This document shows, piece by piece, positions 10,731 to 24,600 of a DNA stretch of 64,000 nucleotides. Location: the NCBI GenBank assembly GCA_034008185.1, contig CM067084.1, forward strand, positions 68,358,612-68,422,611, given 5' to 3'. Position 1 is the first letter of the stretch; each line of letters opens with the position of its first letter. A program made the position numbers and the translations under genes. A model generated the notes under the pieces. It made no database searches. It saw only the letters and a program-made list of their open reading frames with translations, and was not told where the DNA came from. This DNA is from Gorsachius magnificus (lineage: Eukaryota > Chordata > Aves > Pelecaniformes > Ardeidae).

Positions 10731-13700
10731 AACACCATCAGCATATACTGCAGTCGTTGTAAATGCACAAATAAGTACATAGCTAATGCACATGCCTACT
10801 GCAGTGGCATCTGGCTGTCCAGAATAAAGGATGTGCAGTTTGTCAGATTGTGATAGCTTAGTATCCTCCAAGTTTTCCAGAAGTCTCCAGTCATTGTAAA
10901 GTGCTAATTATAAAATATCTGAAAATATGAGATGATGGATATCGGACCAGAGAAAAAGCAGAGACTCTGTGGCTATATGTTGTTTATATGCTCCCTCTCT
11001 ACAGAAAAGTATGTCTGATAAAAGTGTCCATCAATTGATGTAGAATGAAGAAAATAGCCTTGATTGATAGATATTTATAAGGAGTCAGTCAGTAGATAGT
11101 TCTTTAGCTCAAGTAGAAGCAAATATATTTTTAGGGGATAAACACCTGGATTTTGTCCTGAAAGTATTTTGCAGTCTAAACCACAAGAAACTCTTATATT
11201 TTGTCACTCCTATATTTTTCTAGATCATTCATCACTGGAACATCAGAGGAACAGAGTTTCAGAAAAGCTCAGCACCCACCTAGACAGGTAAGTGAGATTT
11301 AAATTTCAAAAGAGCTTGGCATACAGTAGACCTCAGGGTTGAGCTTATGGGGGGGGATTTTCTTCTGTCAAGCAGTGCTGCAGTCTTGAGGATCAACCAC
11401 TTATTTTATTCCTCCGTTTATTCCTAAAACACTTCCTCAATTCTACATGTGGGAATAAGTAATTAAGAAATTACAGCACTTCAGGAGGTGGCTGTATTCT
11501 CTGTTTTTAAGTCTGCTTCTTGCATGTTTTGCCATGAAACTTCAATGGCGAGTCTATGCTGTTGTGCCGTAAATATTTCTCGGAAATAGGGGAATGTAAA
11601 TAGGGCAAAAGAGCTAATATCAGTCATGAGTGATTTAAACCATCGCTCTTCATTATTGTTTCAAAACAGCTGTCTCAGGGAGGCTTTTTAAAATATATTG
11701 CCACTATTATATGTAATTGCTGTAATTGTATTTTGGGTCTGTAACCAAGTGAGGAGGTTTATCAACACATTCTGTTTCTCCAAACACATTGCAATCATGA
11801 CGGGTATAGCCATAAGCAGAGAAGGCCAAAAGAAGAAAGGAGGAGGGAGTTCTGGATAGAATAAGCAAAAAAGGGGATTTTCCAAGTGCAAAAAGAGCAT
11901 TCCCTGTGTGGATTCCACTTGGGTGAAAATTGGGTTGCTTTGTTACGTGCTTACAAAGTGTGGCTATTCTCATGCATCCAATACTGAAAATTTCATCCTT
12001 AGCACAATTTATTCCCCTCATCCCCAATCTGCCCCCTTGTTGATTTATCATTGAATTATTGCTTTTTAACTTTAATGATGTTTTTGCAGTAGTAAGAATC
12101 GAATAAGGACTCCAGGATGTGGCCTGCTCTAGACAGTAAATGAAAGGGCCTACTATATAATTTTGCCATTCTTCTATCCAGTATGCTGGTTTTGCTTTTC
12201 CAGTTTTCAATTTAATTGCTATTCAGTCATGGTTGTGTTCTAGGATGCCCTTCCAGGGAGCTGGTAGACTTGCAAATGTGTAGTTTGACCTGACTATTAA
12301 GAATGATATCACCTGAGACAATTCATTACAAAGAAATGTCCCAGCGGTTGTAGCTGAAGTCTTAAGAAACATCATCTTTTTTAACAAATTAATTAATTAC
12401 TGTAAAGAACATGTATTTTCTGTGCTGGATTTTGACTTTGTCTGAAATATATGTGTGAGCGGTTCAGAAGCAGTATCTTCCATCAGCAAAATTGCACCAA
12501 CATTGGTTCATATGCATTAGGCAAAAAAAAGTAGATGTCTGATGAATGGTGACATCAGGCTTGAAACTGCAGTGTCAGCACAGTCTTCACAAACAACCTT
12601 CACAAACAGGCAAGATTTTCCACCCCTGAGCTATACCTGATCTCCAGTATGCTGATGTGAGTCCAAAGCTACTTTTCCCAATACTCTCTAAATTAAATGG
12701 AAGAATACATTCTCCTGTGTGGCTACCCACAAAAGAAAGCAGTTTTCTACAAGCATCTGTTGTCCGAAATGGTATGAAAGAGAGTTTCATTATGTTGTGA
12801 CGAACACCACTAGGGAATGGGGAATTTTTCATTATTTTTGTAGAATTTGGACATTCATAATAAACTGTTATGAATAGGATTATCATCTGTGTCTTATGTT
12901 CTAGTGACTTGTACTTAGAGTGCAAACAACTCCATTAGTCATTCCTGTGGATTATAGTTCCTTTACCTGAGGTCCCCATTGTCCAGCTCTTTGAAGAAAC
13001 CATCTAATCTTTATGCCCACTTTTGGGAGATGTTTCCAGAACAGTCTTTGGACACCAGTGTGATGCAATATCTGCCAAACTGCACCTCACGGTGATCGTG
13101 TTTGGGTAGGCACACTTGAGGCACTGGGATTTATGGCCCATTCCTTCAGATAAATATAGACTAAGGAAAAAGCCTTATGACATTCCTGTGGTTTTGATGT
13201 GGCATGTCAGGCATGCTTTGTCTTCTCAAGCACTGTGTATGTTGTACCACAAGTAACAGATCCAGACATGATGAGTAACCTACCTCTGATAAGACCAATA
13301 TTAGATTACTTTCAGAGGAAACAAAGGAAGAGCTGCAGAAGGAAACATACTTCAAGTCCTGATTTTTTTCTGCATTGGATGCAGTGAAGTTTACACATTA
13401 GCTCTTAGCAGAACCAATATAAGGTCTGCATTTTTCCTCAAGAAAACAGCTTTCACCACAACCACCCTCAACTGAGTGGAAATTAAACATATGTCACACC
13501 TTTCAGAAATACTAACTAAATAGGTAAAAGAACATTTTGTTTCAGATGGGATTTTTACCACTACAAGGGCTGTGCCATGTGGTTTAGGGCCTCAAATTAG
13601 GTTTCATGATGTTGGTTTTTGAAAGACAGTAAGAATGGAAATATTGCCATGATCTGTGCTCATTATAAAGGGAAATGTTTTGCATTTGAACATTCCCTTC

Positions 13701-15444
13701 CAGTGCTGTGAGTCCAGCTAATGCTCTAGGAGTGCCTGAGAACCAGACCATGAACCTAGCCAGAAAACAGCTATAAAAACAAGTAACATGGACTACTCTG
13801 TTTTCCATTTGCATTTAACTCAAGTGGAAGGTAATAATAAGAAAATTGGATTAAAAAATATTTCATACCCAATTCTGTCTGGCATTTGTGCCTCCTTTTA
13901 CGGGCATATACTAAATTGTACCTTCCCCAAATTCTTCAGATAGACCAGAGTCACTCCACAGAAGCTCATGAAACAATTTTCATGCTGCAGACTAGGGGCC
14001 AGAAATAGGCACTTTAGGGTGTGTATGGTCTTGTTTGTCACAGCTCTCTTTAGACTTTTTACATTAGAGTGACTTGTACTCCTGGAGAAGGAGCCTGTGC
14101 CTGGCCACGCTAGGTAGACATTGTCCCTACAGCTGGTCTTGTCAGCTGTGCCTGATGAGCTCGGTGCTCTGATAGAGGTGGCTTGAAATGGCAGCACCAG
14201 ATTGAAATCTGTGGTTTTACTTCCACAAAGCTTTTTGTACTCTTATTTGGGTGTCTAGGGACCAAGAGATTAGTAAAAATGGTCTGCAACTGTGTCCCAA
14301 CTACTGCACAGAGACAAACATCTGTGTTCTTTCCTCCCCTTCACATTAACAAGGTTAATTTGGAAGGAAAACCATGGAGTCCAGAAATATCTCCCATGTA
14401 GTTATGAGGATCCAAGGAGTTATTAATAGAATTGGCTCATTTTCTTACCACAAAGTTTCTTCCTATCAGGAAGTGTAATTTTGTTGATCAGAGTATGTTT
14501 TTTCATGAGAAAATGGTTGATTGAAAGTTTTTTACATGAAAAATATGAGAATATATTTATTTCCAACATAAAATAAATTTTTTACATTTCAATTAGAAAT
14601 GATTTACATTTTCTCTTAGAAAAAAAAGTAAAACCTAGTGTTGTCCCCTGAAAAAAAAAATTTCTAGTTACTAGAGACGTAAAGATTTTTTTCCCCCTGT
14701 AAATACATGAATGCTATGTTGACAACTTCCCTATAAACATATATCCTTTTCTTATTTACACTGTCATACAAAAGTATTGGGACTGACAGCTCTTAAATCG
14801 GAAAAGGGCTCAACAATGCAGTCTCAGATACATTTCTGAAATGCCAAGAAGACGAAATGTAACCGCATCCTGTTGAATATCTCTGGGTAGTAATGACACT
14901 GTGCAAAACTTTGAAAGGATGTGTCCCAATTAATTAACCTCTTTGACCAGCTTCCTTTTGTTTGGTGCCAGTTGCCATATGGAACCTCTAAACTCTTCCC
15001 TGACCAGGGGTGGAGAATTTGCTATGTATGCTGCCATTATTTAACTCAAAGGTAAATATGAATGTTTTTCAAAAAGATTCTTTCAGGTCCTACTCATTAA
15101 CAAAATGCATCTTTCAGACATCAAGTTCAAAATAATTATCTATTGACAATGAAATGTAATGCATTTTACTGATGCAGGTGAACCAGAATGGTCAAAATAA
15201 GAATAAATTTGACTTTTTTCCACAAAGCCCAAACTGAATCAATTATTTTCTTAAGAAAACACGTACATAATAATGGTGTGCCACAAGAGGTTTTCTTAGA
15301 GGATTTTTAAAGTCCTTGGCGTTCTCACTTGTCCCATTTCTCCCTGACTGGAGATTTATCTTTAGACTAGTGTTCTGTCAGTCTTGTCCCCACCTCAGCC
15401 AAAATGCAAAAAAATCTGTAAGGCGCATGAGCGCAAACCTGCTT

Positions 15445-15530
15445 GAGCCCTAAGGCCTGATCTCTTCCCTGCTGAAGTCAGTGAGAGTCTGTTAATTGAT
15501 TTCAAAGGGAGCTGGATGAAGTCCCAGTAT
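15445..15530. repeat. Ancient amniote repeat fragment, palindromic type
   Basis: CCTGATCTCTTCCCTGCTGAAGTCAGTGAGAGTC and then TTGATTTCAAAGGGAGCTGGATGAAGTCCC form a diverged inverted pair (split here for length). The pattern follows the amniote repeat in which CCTGATCCTGCTCCCATTG is mirrored about 50 bp later by CAATGGGAGCAGGATCAGG. Recognition is from memory. Confidence 0.45.
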
Positions 15531-16771
15531 CAGATGTAACTGTTTGGAGAATTTTTTGGGGATAGGGTCCGGATAAGCAGCTAAACATTTGGTTCATTAT
15601 CTGAACCCAATTGAATTGCCAGTGCAGAAGGTTCATCCATCATTTCTTTCTGCTTTCCAAGTTCAGAGCTCAGGGATTTATCTGCTCCTCTTTCATCAGT
15701 GAATCACATTACTAACAAGATTATTTAAAGCAATGCAGAAGCAGAGCTTTACCCAGCACTTTTAGTGAAGTCCCTTGCAATACGGTAGATAGAGGACAGT
15801 GTTGAAGGAACACTGAGCACATCTGACATAAAAGGAACCACTAACTCTTTTCCTCTGGTTTAACTGAACAGAGTCTGTGCTGTCTAATATCACCTCAGCA
15901 GTCTTGGCTGAGTATTTAAGCAAGGGACTTCAGACAATCCCTAGCCTGAATCCCTCGGAGTCTGGAAAAGTTCAGACCAGTAACTTGCAAGATTTACCCC
16001 GTGTTTTAGCATTTATACACAAGAGCTTTTCTAACAGAGGAAATTGTGAACTCTATTGCCCCATTTTTAGTAGGTAGATGAATGAAGGACTATGTTTAAA
16101 TGACACACCTCAAATTGCATTTTCAGGGAAGTATTTGTAATTTCTGATTGTACATGTATGTTTTGCTAGTGATTCAACATTTTAAGGAGCTTTATGTGTT
16201 TAAAGCACTTTAGGTCACCTTTAACCACAACTGTATAACACATGAGGATGCTGTTTCAGCTTCAGAGCTCAAGGGTCTTTGGGGACTGGGGACTCTGGAG
16301 CCTTTTGAGTTGGACAAACCAACAATCAAGTGAGGCCACAGTCCCCAGCCCCTGCCACCCTACCTTCAAAGCGTCTGTGGGTGCTCTCACACTGCAATTT
16401 CCTCCTCCATAATCTGACAATGACAGTGTAGCCATGGGACTTTTCTTTTTCTCTCTTTTCTTACCCTGTTCTTGATGCCTCTTTCAGCTTTAAGGCTGCT
16501 ACACAGTTGTCAGAAGTCTGGCTTCAATGGTCTGAAAGGAGACAGATACTGATAAATTCCCTTTTGATCTCTGCTCTGCAAAACCACTCAGTCAGAAAAA
16601 AATAGAGGGGTCTGTGTGCGTAGGGGTTGGAGGATATGAAAGGCAAAAAGCACCCTCTCATGCCAGACCGAGTATAACTCCCACTTCACATTAGATCTGA
16701 AAGAGGAATATAAAGAGTTTTGTATACATTTTGCAAATCAAGACAATGCACTGTAAGAAAATGAAGCCAAT
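15531..16771. other. Noncoding DNA, nothing recognised
   Basis: No gene or clear repeat. A 66-codon plus-strand frame (15877-16077) has no support. Confidence 0.55.
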
Positions 16772-16866
16772 GAGTAAAATGGGGGTAATGATACCGATCT
16801 CCTTTCTAAAGTGCTCTGAGATCAGTTGATGAAAAGGACTGTACAAGAGCTAGGTATTATTATAGT
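16772..16866 (+). mobile_element. CORE-SINE (MIR-like) 3' tail
   Basis: The segment starts with GTAAAATGGGGGTAATGATA and continues through AAGTGCTCTGAGATCA to GAGCTAGGTATTATTATA. This is the collinear 3' part of an amniote MIR-type SINE (core end plus LINE-derived tail ending in an ATT run). The tRNA head and the first part of the core are missing or too diverged to see. It lies in the opposite orientation to the copy at 7139-7345. Confidence 0.75.
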
Positions 16867-17899
16867 TAGATCATTGCAATTGCTTTTCTCAAAAACTTTA
16901 TCTTTTTGTTGCATATTCATCAGGATCAGTGTTGAAAGGTTACAGTTTATAACAACTACTTTGTTATACTATAAATGAGACTGAAAAAGAACTTTTGTCT
17001 TCATGGGACTCCAGAAATTTGCACACATCATTTGGGGATGCATATATACAGCTGTAGCAGGTGTCTTCCATGCAACTTCTGTATCTCCCTGATCCAAGGC
17101 TGAATGAAGACTATGTGCTGGTGATCTCAACACTGTCAGGTGAAGACCACGGTATTTAAAATACAAGATGTTAACCCTGATTGTGCATAGACAACAGTCA
17201 TGAGCTTGGTAGGCACAAGTCATGAACAATCCAGGAGCCATACAACTGCATTAGGGAGCACTGTTCCCAAAACACTATACCCGCCTCTCTGCACATTTGA
17301 CTAGCTGAGACAGCACGTTGCACTAACACAGCTAACCAGCTTGCTGACTAGAGGAGGCTCGTAAGCAGCCATCTCAAAAGCAGGGCCGGGCACACTCTGT
17401 CATGTCTGTGAAGGCATATGAATATGTTCCTTTACTCAGTGAATCTCAGTGTTGGTATAACTGACTTAAATTAGAACTAGCAAAGGTGGAAAACTTTCAG
17501 GGAATAAAAAAGATGAAATTATAATACTCCAATAGGATTACTAAAGCAGCAAAGAGCATCTCAACATGAGCTAAGATCCCAGGAAAATGACCCAAACTAC
17601 TCATATAAAATTCCATATTAGCTTTTCCCCCCACAGTAGCAAGACTGCCACTGCAAGACAGGTTATTGCATAGGGGGTATATGCAGCAGAATATACAGAC
17701 AAATTTAGAATTGGAAGTGCAAACAAAAAAATAAGGCAAGTGAAAAGAATTTTTCCTGACAGAAATACATGATACATTCTTTATCATATCATCATATGTT
17801 ACACTTATAAAATAGCTGGTAGTTATAATATGCTAATAAAAAGTGACAGCAAAATACTAGCTATGAGGTGTGTGAGTAAAACTAACACAGTTCTTACAT
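16867..17899. other. Noncoding DNA, nothing recognised
   Basis: No gene or repeat recognised. Short minus-strand frames at 16969-17241 and 17497-17787 match nothing I know. Confidence 0.55.
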
Positions 17900-18660
17900 A
17901 TAGAATCATAGAATCATTTAAGTTGGAAAGGACCTTTAAGATCATTGAGTCCAACCATAAACCTAACACTGCCATCCCACCACTAAACCATATCCCTAAG
18001 CACCTCGTCTGCCCGTCTTTTAAATACCTCCAGGGATGGGGACTTGACCACTTCCCTGGGCAGCCTGTTCCAGCACTTAACAACCCTTTTGGTGAAGAAA
18101 TTTTTCCTAATAGCCAATCTAAACCTCCCCTGGCACAACTTGAGGCAGTTTCCTCTCATCCTATCACTTGTTACTTGGGTGAAGAGACCGACCCCCCCCT
18201 TGCTACAGCCTCCTGTCAGGCAGTTGTAGAGGGCGATCAGGTCTCCCCTCAGCCTCCTTTTCTCCAGACTAAACAACCCCAGTTCCCTCAGCCGCTCCTC
18301 ATCAGACTTGTGCTCCAGACCCCTCACCAGCTTGGTTGCCCTTCTCTGGGCATGTTCCAGCACCTCAATGTCCTTCTTGAACTGAGGGGCCCAAAACTGA
18401 ACACAGTATTTGAGGTGTGGCCTCACCAGCACCGAGTACAGGGGCACAATCACTTCCCTACTCCTACTGGCCACACTGTTCCTGATACAAGCCAGGATGC
18501 CATTGGCCTTCTTGGCCACCTGGGCACACTGCTGGCTCGTGTTTAGCTGGCTGTTGACCAACATCCCCAGGTCCTTTTCCTCAGGCAGCTTTCCAGCCAC
18601 TCTTCCCCAAGCCTGTAGCATTGCACGGGGTTGTTGTGGCCCAAGTGCAGGAGCTGGTAC
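17900..18660 (-). mobile_element. CR1 LINE fragment (3' end), antisense
   Basis: Minus-strand 3' part of a CR1. Two tail octamers (ATAGAATC) lie at 17900-17915, followed inwards by the 3' UTR, the ORF2 stop and about 650 bp of the ORF2 C-terminal part. Similarity ends at about 18660, inside the region encoding the segment after the reverse transcriptase, giving a 5'-truncated copy of about 760 bp. It is similar along its length to the copy at 45.8 kb, so both probably belong to related CR1 subfamilies. Confidence 0.95.
17983..18621 (-). pseudogene. CR1 ORF2 C-terminal remnant
   Basis: This frame of 212 codons on the minus strand keeps its native TAG stop after LRDMV. The body reads as the CR1 ORF2 C-terminal region, with [55 protein letters not shown] and WNRLPREVV in order. 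The first 14 or so residues (about 18578-18621) are out of frame relative to other CR1 copies: the true frame is joined at the EKDLG motif by a one-base shift. The catalytic reverse-transcriptase motifs lie upstream of the truncation and are absent, so this is not functional. The 238-codon plus-strand frame over the same DNA (17830-18546) is its shadow. Confidence 0.9.
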
Positions 18661-21600
18661 AACTGGTTTAGCAAAGCCTGTACTACATTATTTACAGTTT
18701 ATAATAAAGTCTGTGATGTGCCTTTTGTTCATTTCACTACCAGATCAACATGAAGTAACCATATAGCCACAACTGAGTCTTTCAAATGCATACAAATAGC
18801 AAAGCCTACAGGTACATGCAAAGGTTCTGGCTGGGTTTCTGACAGGTTCTGAAACAGAGCACAGTGAGTGCTAGTAAAGGACTTCCTACAAAATTTCTCT
18901 ATCTTACTGAATGAAAAAAAATATTTTTCTTACAGCTTTAAAATGGAGATATCTCAATGTCTCAATGTAAACGTGGCATTTCCAGTGATCCATGAAAAAT
19001 CCTTTGGTTTTGAGTGAAACAGTTTTTCCAGAGATTTACAAAGCCAAAACACAAAAGTAGCTTTATTATCTGTCAGGATTTTACAGATCATGTTGCAAAA
19101 TTCATAGTAAATGCATCTGCATAGAGTTCTTAAAAGAAATCTCAGTTTAACAGATTTATTATTGGGACAGGGATGAACTTGCTGTTTGTTTATAATAGTT
19201 GTGAGAGGTCATTCAACCCCTCCATGTAGGCAAGCAGCAGTCTCCAGTCTGAAAACACAAATCCGAATGAAAATAGTGAAGCAGTTTTGCTTAACTTGCA
19301 CATGCATGGATATATGTGTGTGTAGAAGAAACTTCAAATTGAGAAGTAGAGCAAAGCTCAGAAATAGATTGAAGACATAAAACTGGTGCTAGTATATGAC
19401 CTAGGAAAAGTCTACAGAGTGCATTATTGGTTGGGTACTGACTGGAGTATATATTATTTTTGGTAGCTTGAATCCTGATGGTTTCAAAAAAGCAGGAATT
19501 TCTTTCTTGGAAATAAACCTTCTCAGAAATAACCTGAAATAAATATCAAAGAAAATTTACCCCATCAATTTCTCCATCCAATGGGAATAACCTATGAGAT
19601 CTCAAAATATGGCTGCTTGCTCAGACCAAAAAGGGTAACCATATGTTTCTCACTATCTTTAATTACAAAGAAGAGTAAATTACTGAAAAAGGTCTTAAAT
19701 TCAAACAATTCCAATAAAAATACTAGTCTGGTTTATTAACAATTATGTGCATTTAGATACAGCTGTAATTCAGTTAAGCCTTTAAGGTATGGCTGTTATT
19801 ACTGACATGAAGTTGTGCCTTGGTCAGGGACTGAGACCCCACAGTGGGAAGAGTTCTATGAAGAATGGATAAAAAATACAGTCTTGCTTCTGAAATCATC
19901 TAAAGATAAGACAAAGAAACGGATTCAGACAAATGAGTAGAAGGAAACTAGAAAATGTTGGATTAATTTAGTAAAAGTAGTAATAAGTAAAGATCTCTGC
20001 AGGCCAGCAGTCTAGAAATTGTCTGATTACCCACAAACATCAAGGAAAGAGAAGACTGTGAAGAAGACATGTCCTGTTGACGTTTGTGGATAGTTCCTCC
20101 CAAGCATAATGGACAAAGCAGGCAAAGGAATGAAGGTACTTGTTTTAAAATTTATTATGTGAGTATAAACTACTGAGAGTTCTGTTATGTTCCTGTTAAT
20201 ATCTGTGAGCCAATATTTGAAAATGAATGAGAGATACTAAGCAGGATAAGAATATGTGGTCTAAAGGTTTGAAAAGACTTTGGCAATCATCATTTTGGTA
20301 GAATACAAAAAGCATTGTCTGGAAGATATTCTATGATGGAGCCAGAGGAGAGAAACTAAAATTTTCTTTCAGTGAACTTATAAAGTAAAAAGTAAATAGG
20401 GCACTTCCTGAGAGACAAGGGTGGAGAGGTGACTGTGGGATAGACTGAGGCAGGATTGTACTGAAAGGGGCAAGTGACAAAAGCTATAGGAAAAGTAACA
20501 GGTAAAATGGAAGAGGGTGATCAAGTGATGGGGTGGGACTGCTGGAGAAAGCAGAGCTCTGAGACGAAGAAAGCCACCATAGCTTCTCTGCCTTAAGGGA
20601 AATGGAGAGAAAGTTGGGGAGGAGAAGAAAAAGCAAGACAAAGCAGAAGCCTTTGCTGATTTCCTCTTCAAAGATGTCTGAGATGCCATCCGAGGAGAGA
20701 GAAAAGTGGATACAGGAGGATGGAAAGCTTAAGGAGTGAGTCATAGATGTGGAAAAAGTTACTGGAAATAAGTAGATTTACTCTGAAGTACATTACTTAG
20801 GGAAATGGCAAAACTGGAGGAGAAAACACATATATGGTGCAGGAAGGCATCTAGGCCACCAAGTCATGCTGTGCTGTGCAAGATCGGCAAGAGAGGAAAG
20901 GAGTAATGGGAGTGAGTTAGAGCTCTGCTGTCAGGGAAGGGATAAAAACAAAATGAAGAGCGGAGGACAGTGAATCACAGAGGCAGGAATTATTGGATCA
21001 GTGAGAGAAGGAACCAGAGCGTGAGGCAGAGAGCCGGTTTCCTGCAAGCTTGCTAGTCAGGCTTATGGATTGTTCTGGCCTCAGCTCAAGAAGTGGTTCA
21101 TTTCTGTGAAGCTAACCACATAGTCCTATCATGCAATCAGTTGGACCTTTAATTATTTTTCCCTGAACACCAGCTCTCAGGCATGATTTCTGTGGCACCT
21201 TTAAGAGGTCAAAGTTAAAGAGCAATAGTTTGGTAAATGGCCATTTGTCACTGTTTGCCTGGTCCAAAAATGTCTCAAGTAATACAGTTAAGCTTAAATT
21301 TGGAAGCAAAATTCTTTCTTACATCAAAACTTTATAGAAACATAGCAGAGAAAACACACTTTAATAATAAACAGATAATTAAAACCACTTGAAACACATG
21401 TATGTGTTTTATTAGTGACTAAAATCAATGGTATGTTGCAATTTAGTTATGCGGGCTGATTTAGTATCATGTTATGTACCAGTTACATAGACATGTGCTA
21501 TGGGCTTAGTCATAAAAGTGTGGAATGCACCACTAACAAATTCAATTTTTTGCCCTTAACTACTCACAAAACTCCTCTTCTTCTAAAGGGAAACCACACA

Positions 21601-24600
21601 TCATCTCTTATAAAGAGCTCAGTCAAATGGAAAGCCAAAATAAAGACAGTCCTTAACGGCCCACTGGACCCTCACTAAAACTACATATTTTGGGGGAAAA
21701 ACAAAGAAAAGGAAAAACAGGGAAGTTCACCTCCATTCTTAGAAGAAACTGCTGTTCTTAACAGAGTTCAAATACTGCAATGAGATATCCGTGTCACTTG
21801 GAAAATCTGAATGTGTTAAGTGCCTAAGAAAATGCTGACAGACACTTTTTCTGTCATTCTGCCTAAAGAAGCAAAGTACATGGCTGGCTCAATAGTACAT
21901 TAAGGATTTCCCTCTTTAGCTTTGTATTGGAAATTATATTTTCAAATAACTCATTTATTGGGGCAGACAGCTGAAGAAATAGGCCCTACTTTGGAATGCA
22001 GTGTCAGTAATGACAAGAAAATTAAAGCACAGGCATTTTCACAGATATGTGCCTAAATGCCTAGTCTTGGCCTGCAGCCATGTCTATCTTTCAACCGCTG
22101 CCTCATGGGAATTGTAGCTTGAGTGGCTTGAGCCTGATTCTCCTTCACTGGCTGAACTTCCAATAGAAATGGCCTTGAATGCCCTGTGTCAGACAGTTCC
22201 TGTGCTACCTTGTCCAGCGAGCTGGAAGGGAGATGTGGCTTTGCTACATCAGGGAACCCTGCCTTTAGAGGAGAATAAGACCTCTGAATTTTAACTCTAA
22301 TGAAGTGTTAAGGCAAACGTATGCTAACATCAAGTTGATCCCAAAATAAAATGTATGGCTAGAAGAGACCTCCTAGGTGTCTGAACACTGTTCCAGCAGC
22401 ATTTCATATAAAGGCACTGCAGAGCTTATCATACTTCAAGTATGATCAAGTCCTTAGATTAAAACAGACTCTTAATTCTACAGTGACTACACAGTGGTCA
22501 CAGGCCCTGTCTTTCCCCATAGACCACCTTTCTCCTTGGGAGAAACCAAGCTGTAAATTTATGAGCAGCGCGTGAAAGAAGAATGAGGGGGTTTTTGCTT
22601 TAAAATGTATTTGCAAGTTAGAAATCTAATGGCTATGAAAACTAAATTGCACAGGAAGGGATCACCATGGAAACTAGTCATCTTACTGCTGTTGACTTTT
22701 GGTGGAAACTAAGTAACCCAGAGCTACCCATGCATTTGAAAATCTATGATGTCATCAGTTATTACAAGTTTCCACTGAGACTGGCCTACACACTTCAGCT
22801 AATTTAGACCCTCATTGTGCAAAAATCTGTACTGACCAAAGGTATGTCAGAGCTGCTCTCTTAACTTGTTTATGAAAAATAAGCTTATTTTAGCAAAGGT
22901 TTGCACCAACACAACTACATAAATTTGTAAATATTTTAAATATATCTAGTAATTTCTTATGTAGGTAAGGTATTATATTTACTCAAATTCACTTAAATGC
23001 AGATTTTCTCAAATACATATAGGTGGTATATTTGAAGATGTTCATAAATCATGCTTACTCTAACGTGGGTAATACGGACATCTCTCCTGTGAGTATAGCT
23101 TGCATTGAGGCACAGTAGCATGAATTAGAGCACAAGGGGAGTCAAAACTTAAAATACTTAGATTCAATGTATACTAGTGTGAGAGATGTGCTAACGGGAC
23201 AGAGTGTAAATAAAGCATATTTAGCTTTTCCCTAGGCAAAATATATGAACTTAATCTCGCAGAAAGGTTGTGAGGAAGCTCACAACTTGCAGCATCTATG
23301 GGGAAAAGAAACAACACGGGTTGTTAAAATTGCATCATAAACTTTGTATTGCTGGTTTATTGCTTACTTAGGTGAAGGAAGGAATCCCACTAAACACTAA
23401 AAAGCTTTGTCAATCCCTTGTGAAGCAGTTGGAGTGTAACCTGTGTGGCATTGGCTCATTTCAAAATGGCAGTATTATTACTCTCTTTTTGATGGGTTAG
23501 GTTTTGTTCTGGATTTTGTTCTTGGAATAATAATGTTTCAGGGAATACCAGCAGTAATATAACAACAACAACAAATCCTGGTCAGTCTTTTTTTTTAAAG
23601 GCTTAAATAAATGTGTTGCAGTGAAAGCTAGTTTCATGCACTTCAGAAGTTTATTCAGTTTAGGGGACTGGTCAAGTTAGGCTTTTTATTTAATTTGGTG
23701 TTTGGATGCTGAAATCATGGAATCCACTTACAAGTTTTACTTAGGCAGCTTTTAGCCAAACTTTGACTAACAAGCATTTTTGCATGGCAGCAGCAGAGTT
23801 GAATCTTGGACTACCTTGCCTTTCTGCTCTTCAGTGCTTTCACTGGCAGTTTCTGTAACATAATGGTTGCCAGTAGGAGTGATAAGGCAAGGCATTTCCT
23901 ATCTCACAGCAGAAAAAGATGAGAGAACCAGTAGTTAGGGTCTAAACCTATGTTATGAGAAAACCCATGTCATGCTCTGCTTGAGATGCAAAGGACTTGA
24001 ATCTAAAGCAGTGGAGACAGTGTCCTCCAGCTCAAGCAACACATACTGTGCACAATCTCCCTCCTCTCTGCCAGCAGGAAGGCAGAGGAAGAATTCCAAA
24101 AGCACTCTCTAGCCTGTATCAGACAAACATCTACACTAACAATTTAATTTAACTTAACTGGATTTTTCTGAAGCCGCATGAACATGATTCTTTCCTCCAG
24201 AAGAGCTGTGGGGCAATAGTGTGCAGCCAACAAGGAGTACTAGCATTTTCAGCTTGTCCTACTATATCCGTGCCCTGCCTCAGGCTTCAAAATCCCTTGT
24301 GAATGACTCCACCATCTGCTTCTTTTGAGGTGGATCTTCTCAGTCTTTTTTATAGGAGCTGTTTAAATCTGTTTAAATAAAAAAGAAATAATTACTAGAT
24401 CTAAATCCTGAACCTTATTCTCTCATGTCCCAGATACCGACCAGTCTAATGTGGGTTACTCTCCTTCTCTTATTTTGGACAAGAATTGCACCTTCATTAA
24501 AATTGGTGCAAGTATCCCACTGAGAAGTTTTGATTTTGACTAACTGACATTGATTGAAAATGACATGACGGGAAATCCCTGATGAACTCTAGGTGTCACA

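Larger units (their letters stand above)
8661..15444. other. Noncoding DNA with small repeat relics
   Basis: No gene recognised. Small relics are listed separately (9336-9370, 9624-9660, 10690-10730). About 9840-10100 is repeat-free and motif-rich, possibly conserved noncoding DNA. The longest frame is 167 codons on the minus strand (11707-12210); I judge it a chance frame (see rejected items). A minus-strand frame of 112 codons (12587-12925) likewise matches nothing I know. Confidence 0.55.

Noticed and set aside
11707..12210. 167-codon minus-strand open frame, the longest outside CR1
   Set aside because: Its translation resembles no protein family I know, it overlaps another frame on the same strand, and a frame this long is expected about once by chance in this much AT-rich DNA. 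No promoter, splice or conservation evidence can be seen.
17830..18546. 238-codon plus-strand open frame
   Set aside because: It is the antisense shadow of the CR1 ORF2 remnant on the minus strand.
20378..20744. Two overlapping Ser/Leu/Phe-rich minus-strand frames
   Set aside because: They are the translation of a purine-rich plus strand and have no protein-like pattern.
22349..22385. GGCTAGAAGAGACCTCCTA phrase resembling a CR1 3' UTR
   Set aside because: Too short, no octamer tail next to it, and the match does not extend.
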